Positions 18,343 to 28,000 of a stretch of DNA of 64,000 nt are shown piece by piece (positions within the stretch are counted from its first letter, which is position 1; each line of letters starts with the position of its first letter). The notes beneath the pieces are model-generated. The model saw nothing but the letters and a program-made list of their open reading frames with translations, did not search any database and was not told the DNA's origin. Source of the stretch: Rs1 sp034111875 (GTDB taxonomy: Bacteria > Pseudomonadota > Gammaproteobacteria > Pseudomonadales > Balneatricaceae); the NCBI GenBank assembly GCA_034111875.1, contig JAWUWK010000028.1, positions 11,529 to 75,528 on the forward strand. The letters are read 5' to 3'. The position numbers were made by a program, and so were the translations under genes.

Positions 18343-19113
18343 TTAGAAGTTTTCTTCGCTGCGCTGAGTCAGTACTTCGTAGCCATCTGCGGTGACCAAT
18401 ATGGTGTGTTCCCACTGAGCGGATAAACGCCGGTCAGCAGTGTCCACGGTCCAACCATCTTTTTTGTTGAGTTTTACTTGGCGCTTGCCGGCGTTAATCA
18501 TAGGTTCAATCGTGAAAATATTACCTTTTAGTAATACTTCGCCGGTACCGGCGCGACCGTAATGAAGCACTTGTGGGTCCTCGTGGAATTCCGCGCCTAT
18601 GCCGTGGCCGCAATATTCGCGCACCACAGAATAGTGGTTTTTTTCAGCATGCTGTTGGATAATATGACCGAAATCACCTAGATAGGCGCCAGGTTTAACT
18701 AACGCCATTGCTTTATAAAGGCACTCTTGAGTCACTTCAACCAATCGCGCGGCGTGCGCGAGCGGTTTGCCCACAAAAAACATTTTACTGGTATCTCCAT
18801 GGTAGCCATCCTTAATAACAGTGATGTCGACGTTAATGATATCGCCGCTTTTTAATTTCTTGTCGTTGGGGATTCCGTGACAGACACAATGGTTCACAGA
18901 AGTACAAATAGATTTGGGGAAGCCGTGATAATTTAAAGGTGCCGGTATGGCTTGTTGAACATCGACAATGTAGTCGTGACAGATTTGATTTAGCTGATTG
19001 GTTGTGACGCCGGCGACTACGTGCTCTTCAATCATTTCTAGTACTTGAGCTGCTAGCCTGCCTGCGACACGCATTTTGCTGATTTCATCAGCATTTTTAA
19101 CAAGGATTGCCAT
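18343..19113 (-). CDS. map: type I methionine aminopeptidase
   Basis: Removes the initiator Met from new proteins. The 256-residue pita-bread fold shows all metal ligands in order: Asp in NVDITVIKDGYHGDTS (two), His in YCGHGIGAEFHEDP, Glu in FTIEPMI and Glu in QWEHTI. The CTSVNHCVCHGIPND segment is typical. It diverges from rpsB, the classic map/rpsB arrangement, and is followed by glnD about 100 bases away. Confidence 0.96.
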   Translation of the reverse strand: MAILVKNADEISKMRVAGRLAAQVLEMIEEHVVAGVTTNQLNQICHDYIVDVQQAIPAPLNYHGFPKSICTSVNHCVCHGIPNDKKLKSGDIINVDITVIKDGYHGDTSKMFFVGKPLAHAARLVEVTQECLYKAMALVKPGAYLGDFGHIIQQHAEKNHYSVVREYCGHGIGAEFHEDPQVLHYGRAGTGEVLLKGNIFTIEPMINAGKRQVKLNKKDGWTVDTADRRLSAQWEHTILVTADGYEVLTQRSEENF

Positions 19114-19235
19114 ATTATTTGATTAACCCGAATCTCGTGAAAGTGGTCTGCTGTAAGCAAAAGTTATTTCTATTACTGAGCAAATTGGATATCGGGTCAT
19201 TGTATAGAAATTCTTGGACACTTTGGAGGTTTTCC

Positions 19236-19272
19236 TTCATTTAGGTAGTGTTTTATGTTATAAAGTCCGCCC
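19236..19272 (+). promoter_or_regulatory. probable rpsB promoter with GC-rich discriminator
   Basis: TTCATT at 19236-19241 and TATAAA at 19259-19264 are separated by 17 bases and followed by the GC-rich GTCCGCCC. A GC-rich discriminator is usual for stringently controlled ribosomal promoters. The roughly 130-base leader before the rpsB ATG could hold the S2 autoregulatory structure known in this class, but I cannot fold it here. Confidence 0.5.
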
Positions 19273-19404
19273 GAGAATGCATAGGCTGTTACTCGGGAAA
19301 AATCACACACACATCGTCACATCTGCTGGGTGCCTGCGAAATTACTCAAAGGTTAGTATATGGGATGTGTGGAGGTCGAACCCAAAACCATAGGAAAGAC
19401 AACA

Positions 19405-20124
19405 ATGGCACAAGTTACAATGCGTGAACTGCTTAAGGCAGGCGTACATTTTGGTCACCAAACCCGTTACTGGAACCCAAAGATGAACCAATTCATCTTC
19501 GGTGCACGTAATAAGATTCATATCATTAACTTAGAGCATACGCTTCCTGCGTTAAATGATTCTCTTAACATCGTTAAGAATATGGCCGGTAATAAGAATA
19601 AGATCTTGTTCGTAGGCACTAAGCGTGCAGCGAGCAAAATCATTAAAGAAGAAGCGCGTCGTGCGGGTATGCCTTACGTAAACCACCGCTGGTTAGGTGG
19701 CATGTTGACAAACTACAAGACAATCCGCCAGTCTATTCGGCGTCTTCGTGAGCTTGAATCACAAGCCGATGATGGAACTTTTACTCAGCTGACTAAAAAA
19801 GAAGCGTTAATGCGTCAGCGTGAAATGGAAAAGCTAGAGCGTTCTATCGGTGGTATCAAAGAAATGGGCGGGCTTCCTGACGCGCTTTTCGTTGTCGATG
19901 TAGATCATGAACGTATTGCTATCAACGAAGCTAACAAATTGGGTATTCCAGTTATCGGTATTGTCGATACTAACAGTAACCCTGACGGTGTTGATTATGT
20001 GATTCCTGGAAACGACGATGCACTGCGCGCGATTCAGATTTACGTAGGTTCTATGGCAGACGCTTGCACTGAAGGTTCTGAAGTTGCTGCGGGTGATAAA
20101 AACGAATTTGTTGAAGTAGAATAA
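19405..20124 (+). CDS. rpsB: 30S ribosomal protein S2
   Basis: S2 binds the 30S subunit head-body junction. 239 residues from the ATG at 19405, which has AGGAAAG upstream; the frame stays open 45 bases further but the family starts at MAQVTMREL. Hallmarks: AGVHFGHQTRYWNPKM, FVGTKRAA, NHRWLGGMLTNYKTI and GIVDTNSNPDGVDYVIPGND. It is followed by tsf as in most bacteria, with a hairpin between them. Confidence 0.98.
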   Translation: MAQVTMRELLKAGVHFGHQTRYWNPKMNQFIFGARNKIHIINLEHTLPALNDSLNIVKNMAGNKNKILFVGTKRAASKIIKEEARRAGMPYVNHRWLGGMLTNYKTIRQSIRRLRELESQADDGTFTQLTKKEALMRQREMEKLERSIGGIKEMGGLPDALFVVDVDHERIAINEANKLGIPVIGIVDTNSNPDGVDYVIPGNDDALRAIQIYVGSMADACTEGSEVAAGDKNEFVEVE

Positions 20125-20170
20125 GCAAATCTTTTGTTTGTTTGAAGCTATAAATTTAGTTGTTTGATTT

Positions 20171-20199
20171 AAAAGGGGAGCCTCGCTCCCTTTTTTTTG
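20171..20199 (+). terminator. rho-independent terminator or attenuator between rpsB and tsf
   Basis: GGGGAGC pairs with GCTCCC around a short loop and is followed by eight T. It lies between two genes usually co-transcribed, so it may only partly terminate and set the S2 to EF-Ts ratio. Confidence 0.8.
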
Positions 20200-20233
20200 A
20201 ATGTTGATTGGATGCAATCAAAGGGGCGAGAAA

Positions 20234-21091
20234 ATGGCTGTTTCAGCTAAGTTGGTAAAAGAACTGCGTGATCGTACCGGTCTGGGTATGCTTGAGTGTA
20301 AAAAAGCACTGAAAGCGGTAGATGGTGACGTTGAAAAGGCAATTGAAGAATTGCGTAAGTCATCTGGAATGAAAGCGGCTAAAAAAGCAGGTCGTACAGC
20401 GGCAGATGGTGTTGTGCTAGCGAAAATTGCCGATGATGGTTCATACGGAGTGTTGGTTGAAGTTAACTCTGAAACTGACTTTGCTGCCCGTGAAGAAAAT
20501 TTCTTAAAATTTGCGCAATCTATTACAGAAGCTGCATTTGCTGCTAAGACCACAGACGTGGCGGCAATTATGACAGATGAAAGGGTTGCTGCGCGTGATG
20601 CACTAGTACAAAAAATAGGCGAAAATATTAGCCTGCGCCGTATTTCACTGGTAGAAGGTGAGGCGGTAGGTGCGTATGTTCATTCGAACAACCGTATTGC
20701 CGCGCTGGTTTCAGTAACGGGTGCTAGCGGTGAAGTGGCTAAAGATGTTGCCATGCATGTCAGTGCAACTAACCCACGTGTTGTTAATAAAGACGATATG
20801 CCTGCCGATGAAGTCCAAAAAGAGAAAGACATCATTATGGCACAACCGGATATGGCGAGTAAGCCTGTTGAAATCGCCGAAAAAATGGTGATTGGTCGTA
20901 TCAGTAAGTTCCTTTCTGAAAACAGTTTGGTAGAGCAAGCTTTCGTTAAAAATCCAGAGCAGAAAGTAGGGGCTATGGTTAAAGCGGCTGGCGGCGCTGT
21001 TGTCAGCTTTGTTCGTCTGGAAGTTGGCGAAGGTATTGAAGTTGCAGAAGTAGACTTTGCAACAGAAGTGGCAGCACAGCTAAAAAGTTAA
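20234..21091 (+). CDS. tsf: elongation factor Ts
   Basis: Guanine-nucleotide exchange factor for EF-Tu. 285 residues from the ATG at 20234 (GGGGCGAG upstream); the open frame before it is not part of the family. N-terminal UBA-like domain with LVKELRDRTGLGMLECKKAL, then EVNSETDFAAREENF, the residues that contact EF-Tu. The subdomain with HVSATNPRV and the C-terminal QAFVKNPEQKVGAMV are also present. A strong terminator follows. Confidence 0.97.
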   Translation: MAVSAKLVKELRDRTGLGMLECKKALKAVDGDVEKAIEELRKSSGMKAAKKAGRTAADGVVLAKIADDGSYGVLVEVNSETDFAAREENFLKFAQSITEAAFAAKTTDVAAIMTDERVAARDALVQKIGENISLRRISLVEGEAVGAYVHSNNRIAALVSVTGASGEVAKDVAMHVSATNPRVVNKDDMPADEVQKEKDIIMAQPDMASKPVEIAEKMVIGRISKFLSENSLVEQAFVKNPEQKVGAMVKAAGGAVVSFVRLEVGEGIEVAEVDFATEVAAQLKS

Positions 21092-21107
21092 TAAATGCTG
21101 TTTTTTC

Positions 21108-21144
21108 AAGCGCATGTGGCTATTATAGCGACATGCGCTTTTTT
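21108..21144 (+). terminator. rho-independent terminator after tsf
   Basis: AAGCGCATGT (21108-21117) pairs with ACATGCGCTT (21131-21140), followed by a T-run. Ends the rpsB-tsf unit before pyrH. Confidence 0.88.
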
Positions 21145-21289
21145 GTATCTGCGCCACTAGAATGAAGGTTCTCAGCCTGCAAATAGCCAATGTTTATGCA
21201 AAGGTAGATTGGTTTGAGAAAAGGTATCTGTTACCGTTAGATAATAGGCGCTAATTAGGTTTTTTAAGCAGATTATTCGGAGAAAATTA

Positions 21290-22054
21290 ATGGCCACAGC
21301 AACAAATAAGAGACTGTCTCAATATAAGCGAATTCTGCTAAAACTCAGTGGTGAAGCGTTAACGGGCGAAGAGAGTTTTGGAATAGATCCTAAAGTGTTA
21401 GACAGAATGTCACTGGAAATTGGGCAGCTGATTGGTATTGGTGTACAAGTCGGGATTGTAATAGGCGGTGGTAATCTATTCAGAGGGGCTGCATTGAGCG
21501 CCAATGGTTTAGATCGTGTTACCGGAGACCACATGGGTATGTTGGCAACAGTGATGAATTCTCTGGCATTAAGAGATTCACTGGAGCGTGCCAATATAAC
21601 CACAAGAGTCATGTCATCAATCCCAATGAGTGGTGTTGTTGACCATTATGATCGTCGTCACGCAATGCGTTACTTAGGTCAAGGTGATGTGGTAATCTTT
21701 GCAGCAGGTACAGGTAATCCGTTTTTCACCACTGATACAGCCGCCTGTTTAAGAGGTATAGAAGTTGACGCAGATATAGTATTAAAGGCGACTAAAGTTG
21801 ATGGCGTGTATACCGCTGATCCAATGAAAGATAGTAGCGCTAAGCGCTACTTACATTTGGGTTTCGATGAATTGTTGGAGAAACAGCTAGAAGTAATGGA
21901 TTTGACAGCGATTTGTTTAACAAGAGATCATGATATGCCTATTCAAGTATTTAATATGAATCGACCAGGGGCATTGGTCAGCTTGGTGATGGGAAATACT
22001 GAGGGGACGCTGATTAGTAGCGAAGAATACACAGGAGAAAAGTATGCTGAATGA
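21290..22054 (+). CDS. pyrH: uridylate kinase
   Basis: Phosphorylates UMP to UDP; an amino-acid-kinase-fold hexamer. 254 residues with LLKLSGEALTG near residue 17, GIVIGGGNLFRG, DHMGMLATVMN and the GTGNPFFTTDTAA substrate loop. Its last 11 bases overlap the start of frr, so the two are translated together. The pyrH-frr-uppS-cdsA order is conserved in proteobacteria. Confidence 0.97.
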   Translation: MATATNKRLSQYKRILLKLSGEALTGEESFGIDPKVLDRMSLEIGQLIGIGVQVGIVIGGGNLFRGAALSANGLDRVTGDHMGMLATVMNSLALRDSLERANITTRVMSSIPMSGVVDHYDRRHAMRYLGQGDVVIFAAGTGNPFFTTDTAACLRGIEVDADIVLKATKVDGVYTADPMKDSSAKRYLHLGFDELLEKQLEVMDLTAICLTRDHDMPIQVFNMNRPGALVSLVMGNTEGTLISSEEYTGEKYAE

Positions 22055-22601
22055 GATTCTGCAAGATGTTGATGGGCGTATGAAAAAAAGCACTGACGCA
22101 CTGATTGAAAACTTTAAAAAAATTCGTACAGGTCGAGCGCATCCGAGTATTTTAGATACAGTGACAGTCGATTACTATGGGTCGTCTGTACCATTGTCGC
22201 AAGTAGCTAATATTTCTGTTGAAGATGCACGTACGCTTGCGATAGTGCCTTGGGAAAAGCCCATGGTGCCCGCAATCGAAAAAGCTATTATGAAGTCGTC
22301 ACTGGGTCTGAATCCGGCTACTTCCGGCGAGAGAATTCGTGTGCCTATGCCGGCGCTCACCGAAGAGACCCGAAAAGGTTTTATTCGTCAGGCAAGGGCG
22401 GAAGCTGAAAATGGCAAGGTCTCTGTGCGCAACGCGAGAAGAGACGCTAATAGTCTGATTAAGGATCTACTCAAAGAAAAAGAAATTTCTGAAGATGAAG
22501 ATCGTAAATCACAAGATAAAGTTCAATCGCTGACGAATAAATACGTTGCTCAGATTGATGTGCTTCTCGAGAAAAAAGAAACTGATCTAATGGAAATATA
22601 A
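22044..22601 (+). CDS. frr: ribosome recycling factor
   Basis: Splits the post-termination ribosome together with EF-G. 185 residues, three-helix-bundle head and beta-rich domain, with KIRTGRAHPSILD, the VEDARTLAIVPWEK segment and RVPMPALTEETRKGF. It overlaps pyrH by 11 bases, which suggests translational coupling. Confidence 0.97.
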   Translation: MLNEILQDVDGRMKKSTDALIENFKKIRTGRAHPSILDTVTVDYYGSSVPLSQVANISVEDARTLAIVPWEKPMVPAIEKAIMKSSLGLNPATSGERIRVPMPALTEETRKGFIRQARAEAENGKVSVRNARRDANSLIKDLLKEKEISEDEDRKSQDKVQSLTNKYVAQIDVLLEKKETDLMEI

Positions 22602-22668
22602 TAATGTAGATATCTCATCTTACTGTTGAGGTTAATATCAGCTATGAAAAGGTTTGCATTTATACACT

Positions 22669-23424
22669 ATGAGTTTATTGGCAGATTTAAAATTATCCGC
22701 AGATGAAAACATGCCGCGCCATATTGCTATTATCATGGATGGTAATAATCGCTGGGCTAAAAAACGTTTTCTGCCGAGTTTGGCTGGACACAAATCAGCG
22801 GTTAAAAGTGTACGCAGTGTGATAGAAGGCTGCGTTGAGCTGGGTGTGGAATCTTTAAGTTTGTTTGCTTTTAGTACGGAAAACTGGAAGCGGCCTGCGC
22901 TTGAGGTAAAAGGTTTAATGGAGTTGTTTGGTTTTGCACTCGATCGTGAAACCAAGAAATTGCATCAAAATAACATTCGATTGCGGGTGATCGGTGATAA
23001 GAGTCGCTTTAGTGGGGCATTGCAACAGCGGATTTTAGCGGCAGAGCAGTTAACTGAAAAAAATGACGGATTACAGCTCAACATTGCCGCTAACTATGGT
23101 GGTCAATGGGATATTGTACAAGCGGCGAAACAGTTTGCAGAAGATTGTTTGAGTGGCAAGCACACCCCAGAAGAATTGGACGCATCTCTATTTAATCAGT
23201 ACGTTAGTTTGGCCGATCAAGCAAAGCCAGACTTATGTATTCGCACTGGTGGTGAAAGTCGTATTAGTAATTTTTTAGTGTGGCAGATGGCTTACACAGA
23301 ATATCATTTTGTGGATTGTCTATGGCCCGATTTTAAAAAACAGCACTTAGTGGAAGCGATAAAAGATTTCACATGCAGGGAGAGACGATTTGGAAGGACA
23401 AGTGAGCAGTTAGAGGAAAAGTAG
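22669..23424 (+). CDS. uppS: undecaprenyl diphosphate synthase
   Basis: A cis-prenyltransferase that builds the C55 carrier lipid from FPP and IPP for cell-wall and LPS synthesis. Key residues are present: the catalytic Asp in AIIMDGNNRWA, the FAFSTENWKRP segment, NIAANYGGQWDI and the C-terminal DLCIRTGGESRISNF. I take the ATG at 22669 (251 residues); an in-frame TTG at 22654 is possible and neither has an ideal ribosome site. It is an IPP consumer, which matters because MEP-pathway genes are missing close by. Confidence 0.95.
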   Translation: MSLLADLKLSADENMPRHIAIIMDGNNRWAKKRFLPSLAGHKSAVKSVRSVIEGCVELGVESLSLFAFSTENWKRPALEVKGLMELFGFALDRETKKLHQNNIRLRVIGDKSRFSGALQQRILAAEQLTEKNDGLQLNIAANYGGQWDIVQAAKQFAEDCLSGKHTPEELDASLFNQYVSLADQAKPDLCIRTGGESRISNFLVWQMAYTEYHFVDCLWPDFKKQHLVEAIKDFTCRERRFGRTSEQLEEK

Positions 23425-23425
23425 G

Positions 23426-24247
23426 GTGCTTAAACAAAGAATAATAACCGCCTGTATTTTAGCTCCCATTGTCATATTTGGGATATTCTTGTTACCCATG
23501 ATCGGAGTAGCATTTTTTGTAGCGGCAATCATGTTGGTTGGCGCGTGGGAATGGGGGCCGTTCCTGGAGATAAAAAGTGGCATAGGGCGCAGTGTATTAG
23601 TGCTTGCGACCGCTGTTTTGTTGGTGACGATATGGTTTTGTTTTTTTACAGAAGCCTATGTCGTTATTATGCCGCTAGTGATGACTACCTGGTTGGCGGC
23701 CTTTATCTGGGTGAGGCGTTTTCCCACTAAAGGCCTTTGGGCAAACAGAACCGTTGGTGTCGCTTTGTGCTTGATATTACTGAGCACAACATGGTGGAGT
23801 TTGTTGCAATTAAAACAGTTGCCGAATGAAAACAGCTGGTTGTTACTTATCTTATTGTTAGTGTGGGCTGCGGATATAGGAGCCTATATTGCCGGCAAGA
23901 ATTTTGGCAAACATAAATTAGCCCCTAATGTGAGTCCGGGCAAAACAGTAGAAGGTTTCTTCGGTGGCGTATTAGCCGCTTCTATAACTGCTACTTTGTT
24001 TGCTTTGGTGCAAAATATGCCGATCACTCATGTGATTTATTTACTGGTACTTGGCGCGCTCGTTTCTATGGTTTCTGTATTAGGTGATTTATTAGAAAGT
24101 ATGTTGAAGCGCAATGCTAATCTTAAAGACAGCGGTAAATTATTGCCTGGCCATGGCGGGGTGCTGGATAGAATTGATAGTTTAATGGCGGCGGCGCCAC
24201 TATTTTTAATCGGCCTTAAAGGCATTGAGTGGTTAACGGTGATTTAG
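23426..24247 (+). CDS. cdsA: phosphatidate cytidylyltransferase
   Basis: Integral membrane enzyme making CDP-diacylglycerol for all phospholipids. 273 residues, about eight membrane segments, and the CdsA signature near the C-terminus: SPGKTVEGFFGG and then LLPGHGGVLDRIDS with the metal-binding Asp. Starts with GTG one base after the uppS stop. The next gene, rseP, starts at the very next base after its stop, leaving no room for dxr. Confidence 0.95.
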   Translation: MLKQRIITACILAPIVIFGIFLLPMIGVAFFVAAIMLVGAWEWGPFLEIKSGIGRSVLVLATAVLLVTIWFCFFTEAYVVIMPLVMTTWLAAFIWVRRFPTKGLWANRTVGVALCLILLSTTWWSLLQLKQLPNENSWLLLILLLVWAADIGAYIAGKNFGKHKLAPNVSPGKTVEGFFGGVLAASITATLFALVQNMPITHVIYLLVLGALVSMVSVLGDLLESMLKRNANLKDSGKLLPGHGGVLDRIDSLMAAAPLFLIGLKGIEWLTVI

Positions 24248-25612
24248 TTGGATTTTATTCAAACAGTATTAGCATTTGTTGTTACTTTAGGCATTTTAGT
24301 CACTATCCATGAATGGGGACATTTTATTGTCGCCAGATTATGTGGGGTGAAAGTGCTCAGGTTTTCTGTCGGTTTCGGCAAAGTATTTTTTTCAAAGACA
24401 GATAGGCAAGGCACAGAGTTTGCTTTGGCGCTTATTCCTTTAGGCGGCTATGTGAAAATGCTCGATGAGCGCGAAAATGATGTGCCTGAACACGAAAAAC
24501 ATAGGGCCTTTAATAATAAAACTGTTTACCAGCGCATAGCGATAGTGGCTGCTGGCCCTTTAATCAATTTGATTTTTGCCGTGCTTGCGTATTGGCTGGT
24601 GTTTGTTAGCGGTGTTAATTCTGTTGTGCCGGTAATTGGTGCCGTGTCAAAAGATTCAGTGGCTCAGCACGCAAGTTTGCCTGTCAACGGTGAAATAATC
24701 GCAATTGATGGGCGCGAAGTTGGCTCTTGGCAAGCGGTTAATTTAGCTCTGGCAAGTCGTATCGGCGAAACTGGTACTATGCATATGCAAGTTAAAGGCG
24801 GTGAGAGTCACCAACCTTTTAGTGTTCGAGATTATCAGCTTAATCTGTCGCAATGGCAATTTGATCTAGACAAGCAAAGTCCGATTATTGCTATGGGGAT
24901 AGTGCCTTATAGACCACAAGTCACTCCGGTATTTTCGACGCTTTCAAAAAATGGACGTGCAGAGTTGGCGGGATTAAAACCAGGTGATAAAGTGGTTGCT
25001 ATTACCGGTCAGTCCGTATCGACTTGGCGAGCGCTGGTTGAGACAGTGCAGGCCTCGCCTGAGAAACTGTTAAAATTTTCTGTTGAACGAAACAACTCCA
25101 TCGTAGAAATTTCTATTACTCCTGCACAAAAAACGCTAGAATCTGGCCGAGTTGTAGGTTTTATCGGCGCGGGAGTGGTTTCTCCTCCCTGGCCAGCAGA
25201 GATGCTTCGCAATCAGCAGTTAAGTGTTGTAGATGGGTTTATTGCAGCGTTGAATAAAACCTGGCAGATGATCAAACTGACGTTAGACTCAATCAAAAAA
25301 ATGATTGAGGGTATCATCTCAGTTAAAAATTTGAGTGGGCCAATCACCATCGCTCAAGTGGCTAGCCAAAGCGCCGAATCTGGCTTTGAATCTTATGTTA
25401 GTTTTCTCGCTTACCTAAGTATTAGTTTAGGTATTTTGAACTTGCTACCGATTCCTATGTTGGATGGAGGGCATTTGTTTTATTACGTGATTGAGGTGAT
25501 TAAAGGTAAACCTGTATCAGAAAGATTTCAGGGAATAGGTTTAAGAATTGGTATGGCGTTGCTTTTTAGTATAATGGCGATAGCAATGTTTAACGATGTA
25601 ATGCGTTTGTAA
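24248..25612 (+). CDS. rseP: site-2 intramembrane zinc metalloprotease RseP
   Basis: Cleaves anti-sigma factor RseA within the membrane in the envelope-stress response and removes leftover signal peptides. 454 residues. The zinc site HEWGH is at residues 21-25 in the first membrane helix, with the third ligand in NLLPIPMLDGGHL near residue 400. Two PDZ domains lie between (about 115-190 and 210-290, the latter with AGLKPGDKVVAI). The start is TTG, directly abutting the cdsA stop. In most proteobacteria dxr separates these two genes. Confidence 0.95.
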   Translation: MDFIQTVLAFVVTLGILVTIHEWGHFIVARLCGVKVLRFSVGFGKVFFSKTDRQGTEFALALIPLGGYVKMLDERENDVPEHEKHRAFNNKTVYQRIAIVAAGPLINLIFAVLAYWLVFVSGVNSVVPVIGAVSKDSVAQHASLPVNGEIIAIDGREVGSWQAVNLALASRIGETGTMHMQVKGGESHQPFSVRDYQLNLSQWQFDLDKQSPIIAMGIVPYRPQVTPVFSTLSKNGRAELAGLKPGDKVVAITGQSVSTWRALVETVQASPEKLLKFSVERNNSIVEISITPAQKTLESGRVVGFIGAGVVSPPWPAEMLRNQQLSVVDGFIAALNKTWQMIKLTLDSIKKMIEGIISVKNLSGPITIAQVASQSAESGFESYVSFLAYLSISLGILNLLPIPMLDGGHLFYYVIEVIKGKPVSERFQGIGLRIGMALLFSIMAIAMFNDVMRL

Positions 25613-25661
25613 TAGGCAGCTTAATGGCTGGCATCAAGCTACTTAAAAAAAGAAGGATTTC

Positions 25662-27977
25662 ATGAAAAAACAGTTAGGATTACTACTTGGTTTTTTGTTC
25701 TGGGCCAATCTTGCCTGGGCAGCATTTCCCGCCTTTACAGTGAAAGATATTCGACTACAGGGCATGCAGCATATTGAGCCGAGTATTGTCTTTAGAAATT
25801 TCCCCATCAGTTCAGGTGATATAGTAACACAGCCTTCACTGAGCGCGGCTGTGAAACGTTTATATCGCTCGGGTTACTTCCAGAATATCGAAGTGGAAAG
25901 GGCCGCTAATGTTCTTGTTTTGAAGATAATTGAGCGTCCGGCGGTGAGTAAAATTCGCCTTAAAGGTAACAAAGTCTTAAAGACAGAGAGCTTGTTAGAT
26001 GGATTGCAAGCATCTGGCCTAAAAGAAGGGGTGGTATTCAAACGTTCTGCACTGCTTAAAATCAAAACTGATCTGCAGAATGTTTATGCCTCTCAAGGGC
26101 GTTACAATGCTAAAATTGAAACTGAAATAGAAGCTATTAGCGGCAATAGAGTGGCAGTGAATATTAATATCACTGAGGGTAGAATTGCGCTTATTAACCA
26201 TATCAATATTGTCGGCAATAGCGTGTTTGCCGATGATGAGCTAAAAGATTTATTTCAATCTAGCCTCTCTTCTATGTGGTCTTGGATCAGTAAAAAAGAC
26301 CGATACTCCAGGGAGAGACTGTCGGCTGATATTGAACGTATGCGCTCTCACTATTTGGATCGTGGTTATATTGACTTCAAAGTGAGCTCAACCCAAGTCT
26401 CTATTTCACCCGATAAGCGTAGTGTTTTTATTAGTATTAATGTGTCTGAGGGTGCAAAGTTTACGGTCGGCAAAATACGTCTTAAAGGACCTTTGGTTGT
26501 GTCTGAGTTAGACCTAAAGAATGCCGTTAAAATCAAGACGGGTAATGCTTTTTCTCGGCAAATGCTGAGTGATTCGCGAGAGGCTATGGTCACAGTGTTA
26601 GGTAATAGTGGATACATGTTTGCTGATATTCAACCCGTGCCTAATAAAGTTGATGAGAATAAGGTTGATATTGATTTCTTTTTAAGACCTGGTAAACGTA
26701 CCTATGTGCGCCGTATCAATATAAAAGGTAATGAGAGAACCGCTGACTTGGTTATTCGCCGTCAAATGCAGCAAATGGAAGCGGCTATTGCATCAAGCGA
26801 AAATATTACTAAATCAAAACAGAGCTTAGATAGATCAGGCTACTTTTCTCAGGTAGACATATCCACGACACCGGTACCAGGTACCGATGATCAAATTGAT
26901 GTTGATCTAACGGTCCAAGAACAAGCGTCAGGTAATTTCACTGCCAGTCTTGGTTTTTCACAGACAGAGAAGGTGATTCTCGATTTTGGTGTCAGTCAAG
27001 AGAATTTCTTGGGCACAGGCAATAGAGTTAGTGCTAATTTTACCAAGTCGGATTCAAAAAAAGAAATTAGTATTGATTACACGAATCCGTTCTATACCGT
27101 CGATGGCGTAAGCCGCGGTTTCGATGTGTTCTTACGCAATGAAGATTTTGATGAGAATTCGTCGAGTAAGTACAAAATTGATGCATACGGTGCTGGGGTA
27201 ACTTTCGGTTATCCAATTAATGAATTTCAGCGACTTTCCGTAAGATTTGGTGCTGAAAAAGTCAAAGTTGAACCCAATGATATCACTAGTGCAGAAGTGA
27301 CTAATTATATCAATGCTAACGGTGACAATTTCACCAATACCAATGCGACATTCTATTGGAATGAAAATCGAATGAATCGTAGTTTGTTTCCAACTAGCGG
27401 TCGTAAGCAAACGGTAAGTTTTGAAGTGTCTATACCCGGCAGTGATTTGAGCTACTATCGTCTAGCATACAAGGGCTCTTGGATTAAGCCGCTAGAGGAA
27501 AGTGAGAAATGGCTGATTGGCGCCAGAGGTAATATTGGCTATGCCAATAAACTTGGCGATGAAGAGTTCCCGTTCTTTAAAAATTATTTTTCCGGTGGTA
27601 TCGGTTCAATGCGTGGTGTTTCATCCTACTCTTTAGGGCCTAGAGATAGCCTTGATGACCCTATAGGCGGTAATGTGATGGTCACCGGCGGGCTTGATTT
27701 AGTCTTTCCAATGGTTGGTTTGAATGATCCTAAGAAATACCGTACTTCGCTGTTCGTTGATTTTGGTGGTGTATACACTACAGATTGTTTAAAAGGTAAT
27801 GTCTCTTCACGCTGCAATGAAGGTGTGAATATCGATGATTTGAAATATTCCACCGGTATAGGTTTTACTTGGATCACTCCCCTAGGGCCGCTCACATTTT
27901 CCTATGCAACACTGCTCAACAAAAAAGATGGAGATGAAGAGAGAAACTTTGATTTTACCTTAGGTGGTACTTTTTAA
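25662..27977 (+). CDS. bamA: outer-membrane protein assembly factor BamA
   Basis: The core of the BAM complex. 771 residues: a signal peptide (cleavage near AWAA at about 20), five POTRA domains to about residue 420, then a 16-strand beta-barrel. Visible markers are KDIRLQGMQHIEPS in POTRA1, YVRRINIKGNERT in POTRA5, the barrel's FFKNYFSGGIGSMRGVSSYS loop containing the conserved RG, and a terminal Phe. It follows rseP by 49 bases. skp, usually next, is absent. Confidence 0.96.
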   Translation: MKKQLGLLLGFLFWANLAWAAFPAFTVKDIRLQGMQHIEPSIVFRNFPISSGDIVTQPSLSAAVKRLYRSGYFQNIEVERAANVLVLKIIERPAVSKIRLKGNKVLKTESLLDGLQASGLKEGVVFKRSALLKIKTDLQNVYASQGRYNAKIETEIEAISGNRVAVNINITEGRIALINHINIVGNSVFADDELKDLFQSSLSSMWSWISKKDRYSRERLSADIERMRSHYLDRGYIDFKVSSTQVSISPDKRSVFISINVSEGAKFTVGKIRLKGPLVVSELDLKNAVKIKTGNAFSRQMLSDSREAMVTVLGNSGYMFADIQPVPNKVDENKVDIDFFLRPGKRTYVRRINIKGNERTADLVIRRQMQQMEAAIASSENITKSKQSLDRSGYFSQVDISTTPVPGTDDQIDVDLTVQEQASGNFTASLGFSQTEKVILDFGVSQENFLGTGNRVSANFTKSDSKKEISIDYTNPFYTVDGVSRGFDVFLRNEDFDENSSSKYKIDAYGAGVTFGYPINEFQRLSVRFGAEKVKVEPNDITSAEVTNYINANGDNFTNTNATFYWNENRMNRSLFPTSGRKQTVSFEVSIPGSDLSYYRLAYKGSWIKPLEESEKWLIGARGNIGYANKLGDEEFPFFKNYFSGGIGSMRGVSSYSLGPRDSLDDPIGGNVMVTGGLDLVFPMVGLNDPKKYRTSLFVDFGGVYTTDCLKGNVSSRCNEGVNIDDLKYSTGIGFTWITPLGPLTFSYATLLNKKDGDEERNFDFTLGGTF

Positions 27978-28000
27978 CCGCTATACTCAAGAGGTTTAAT

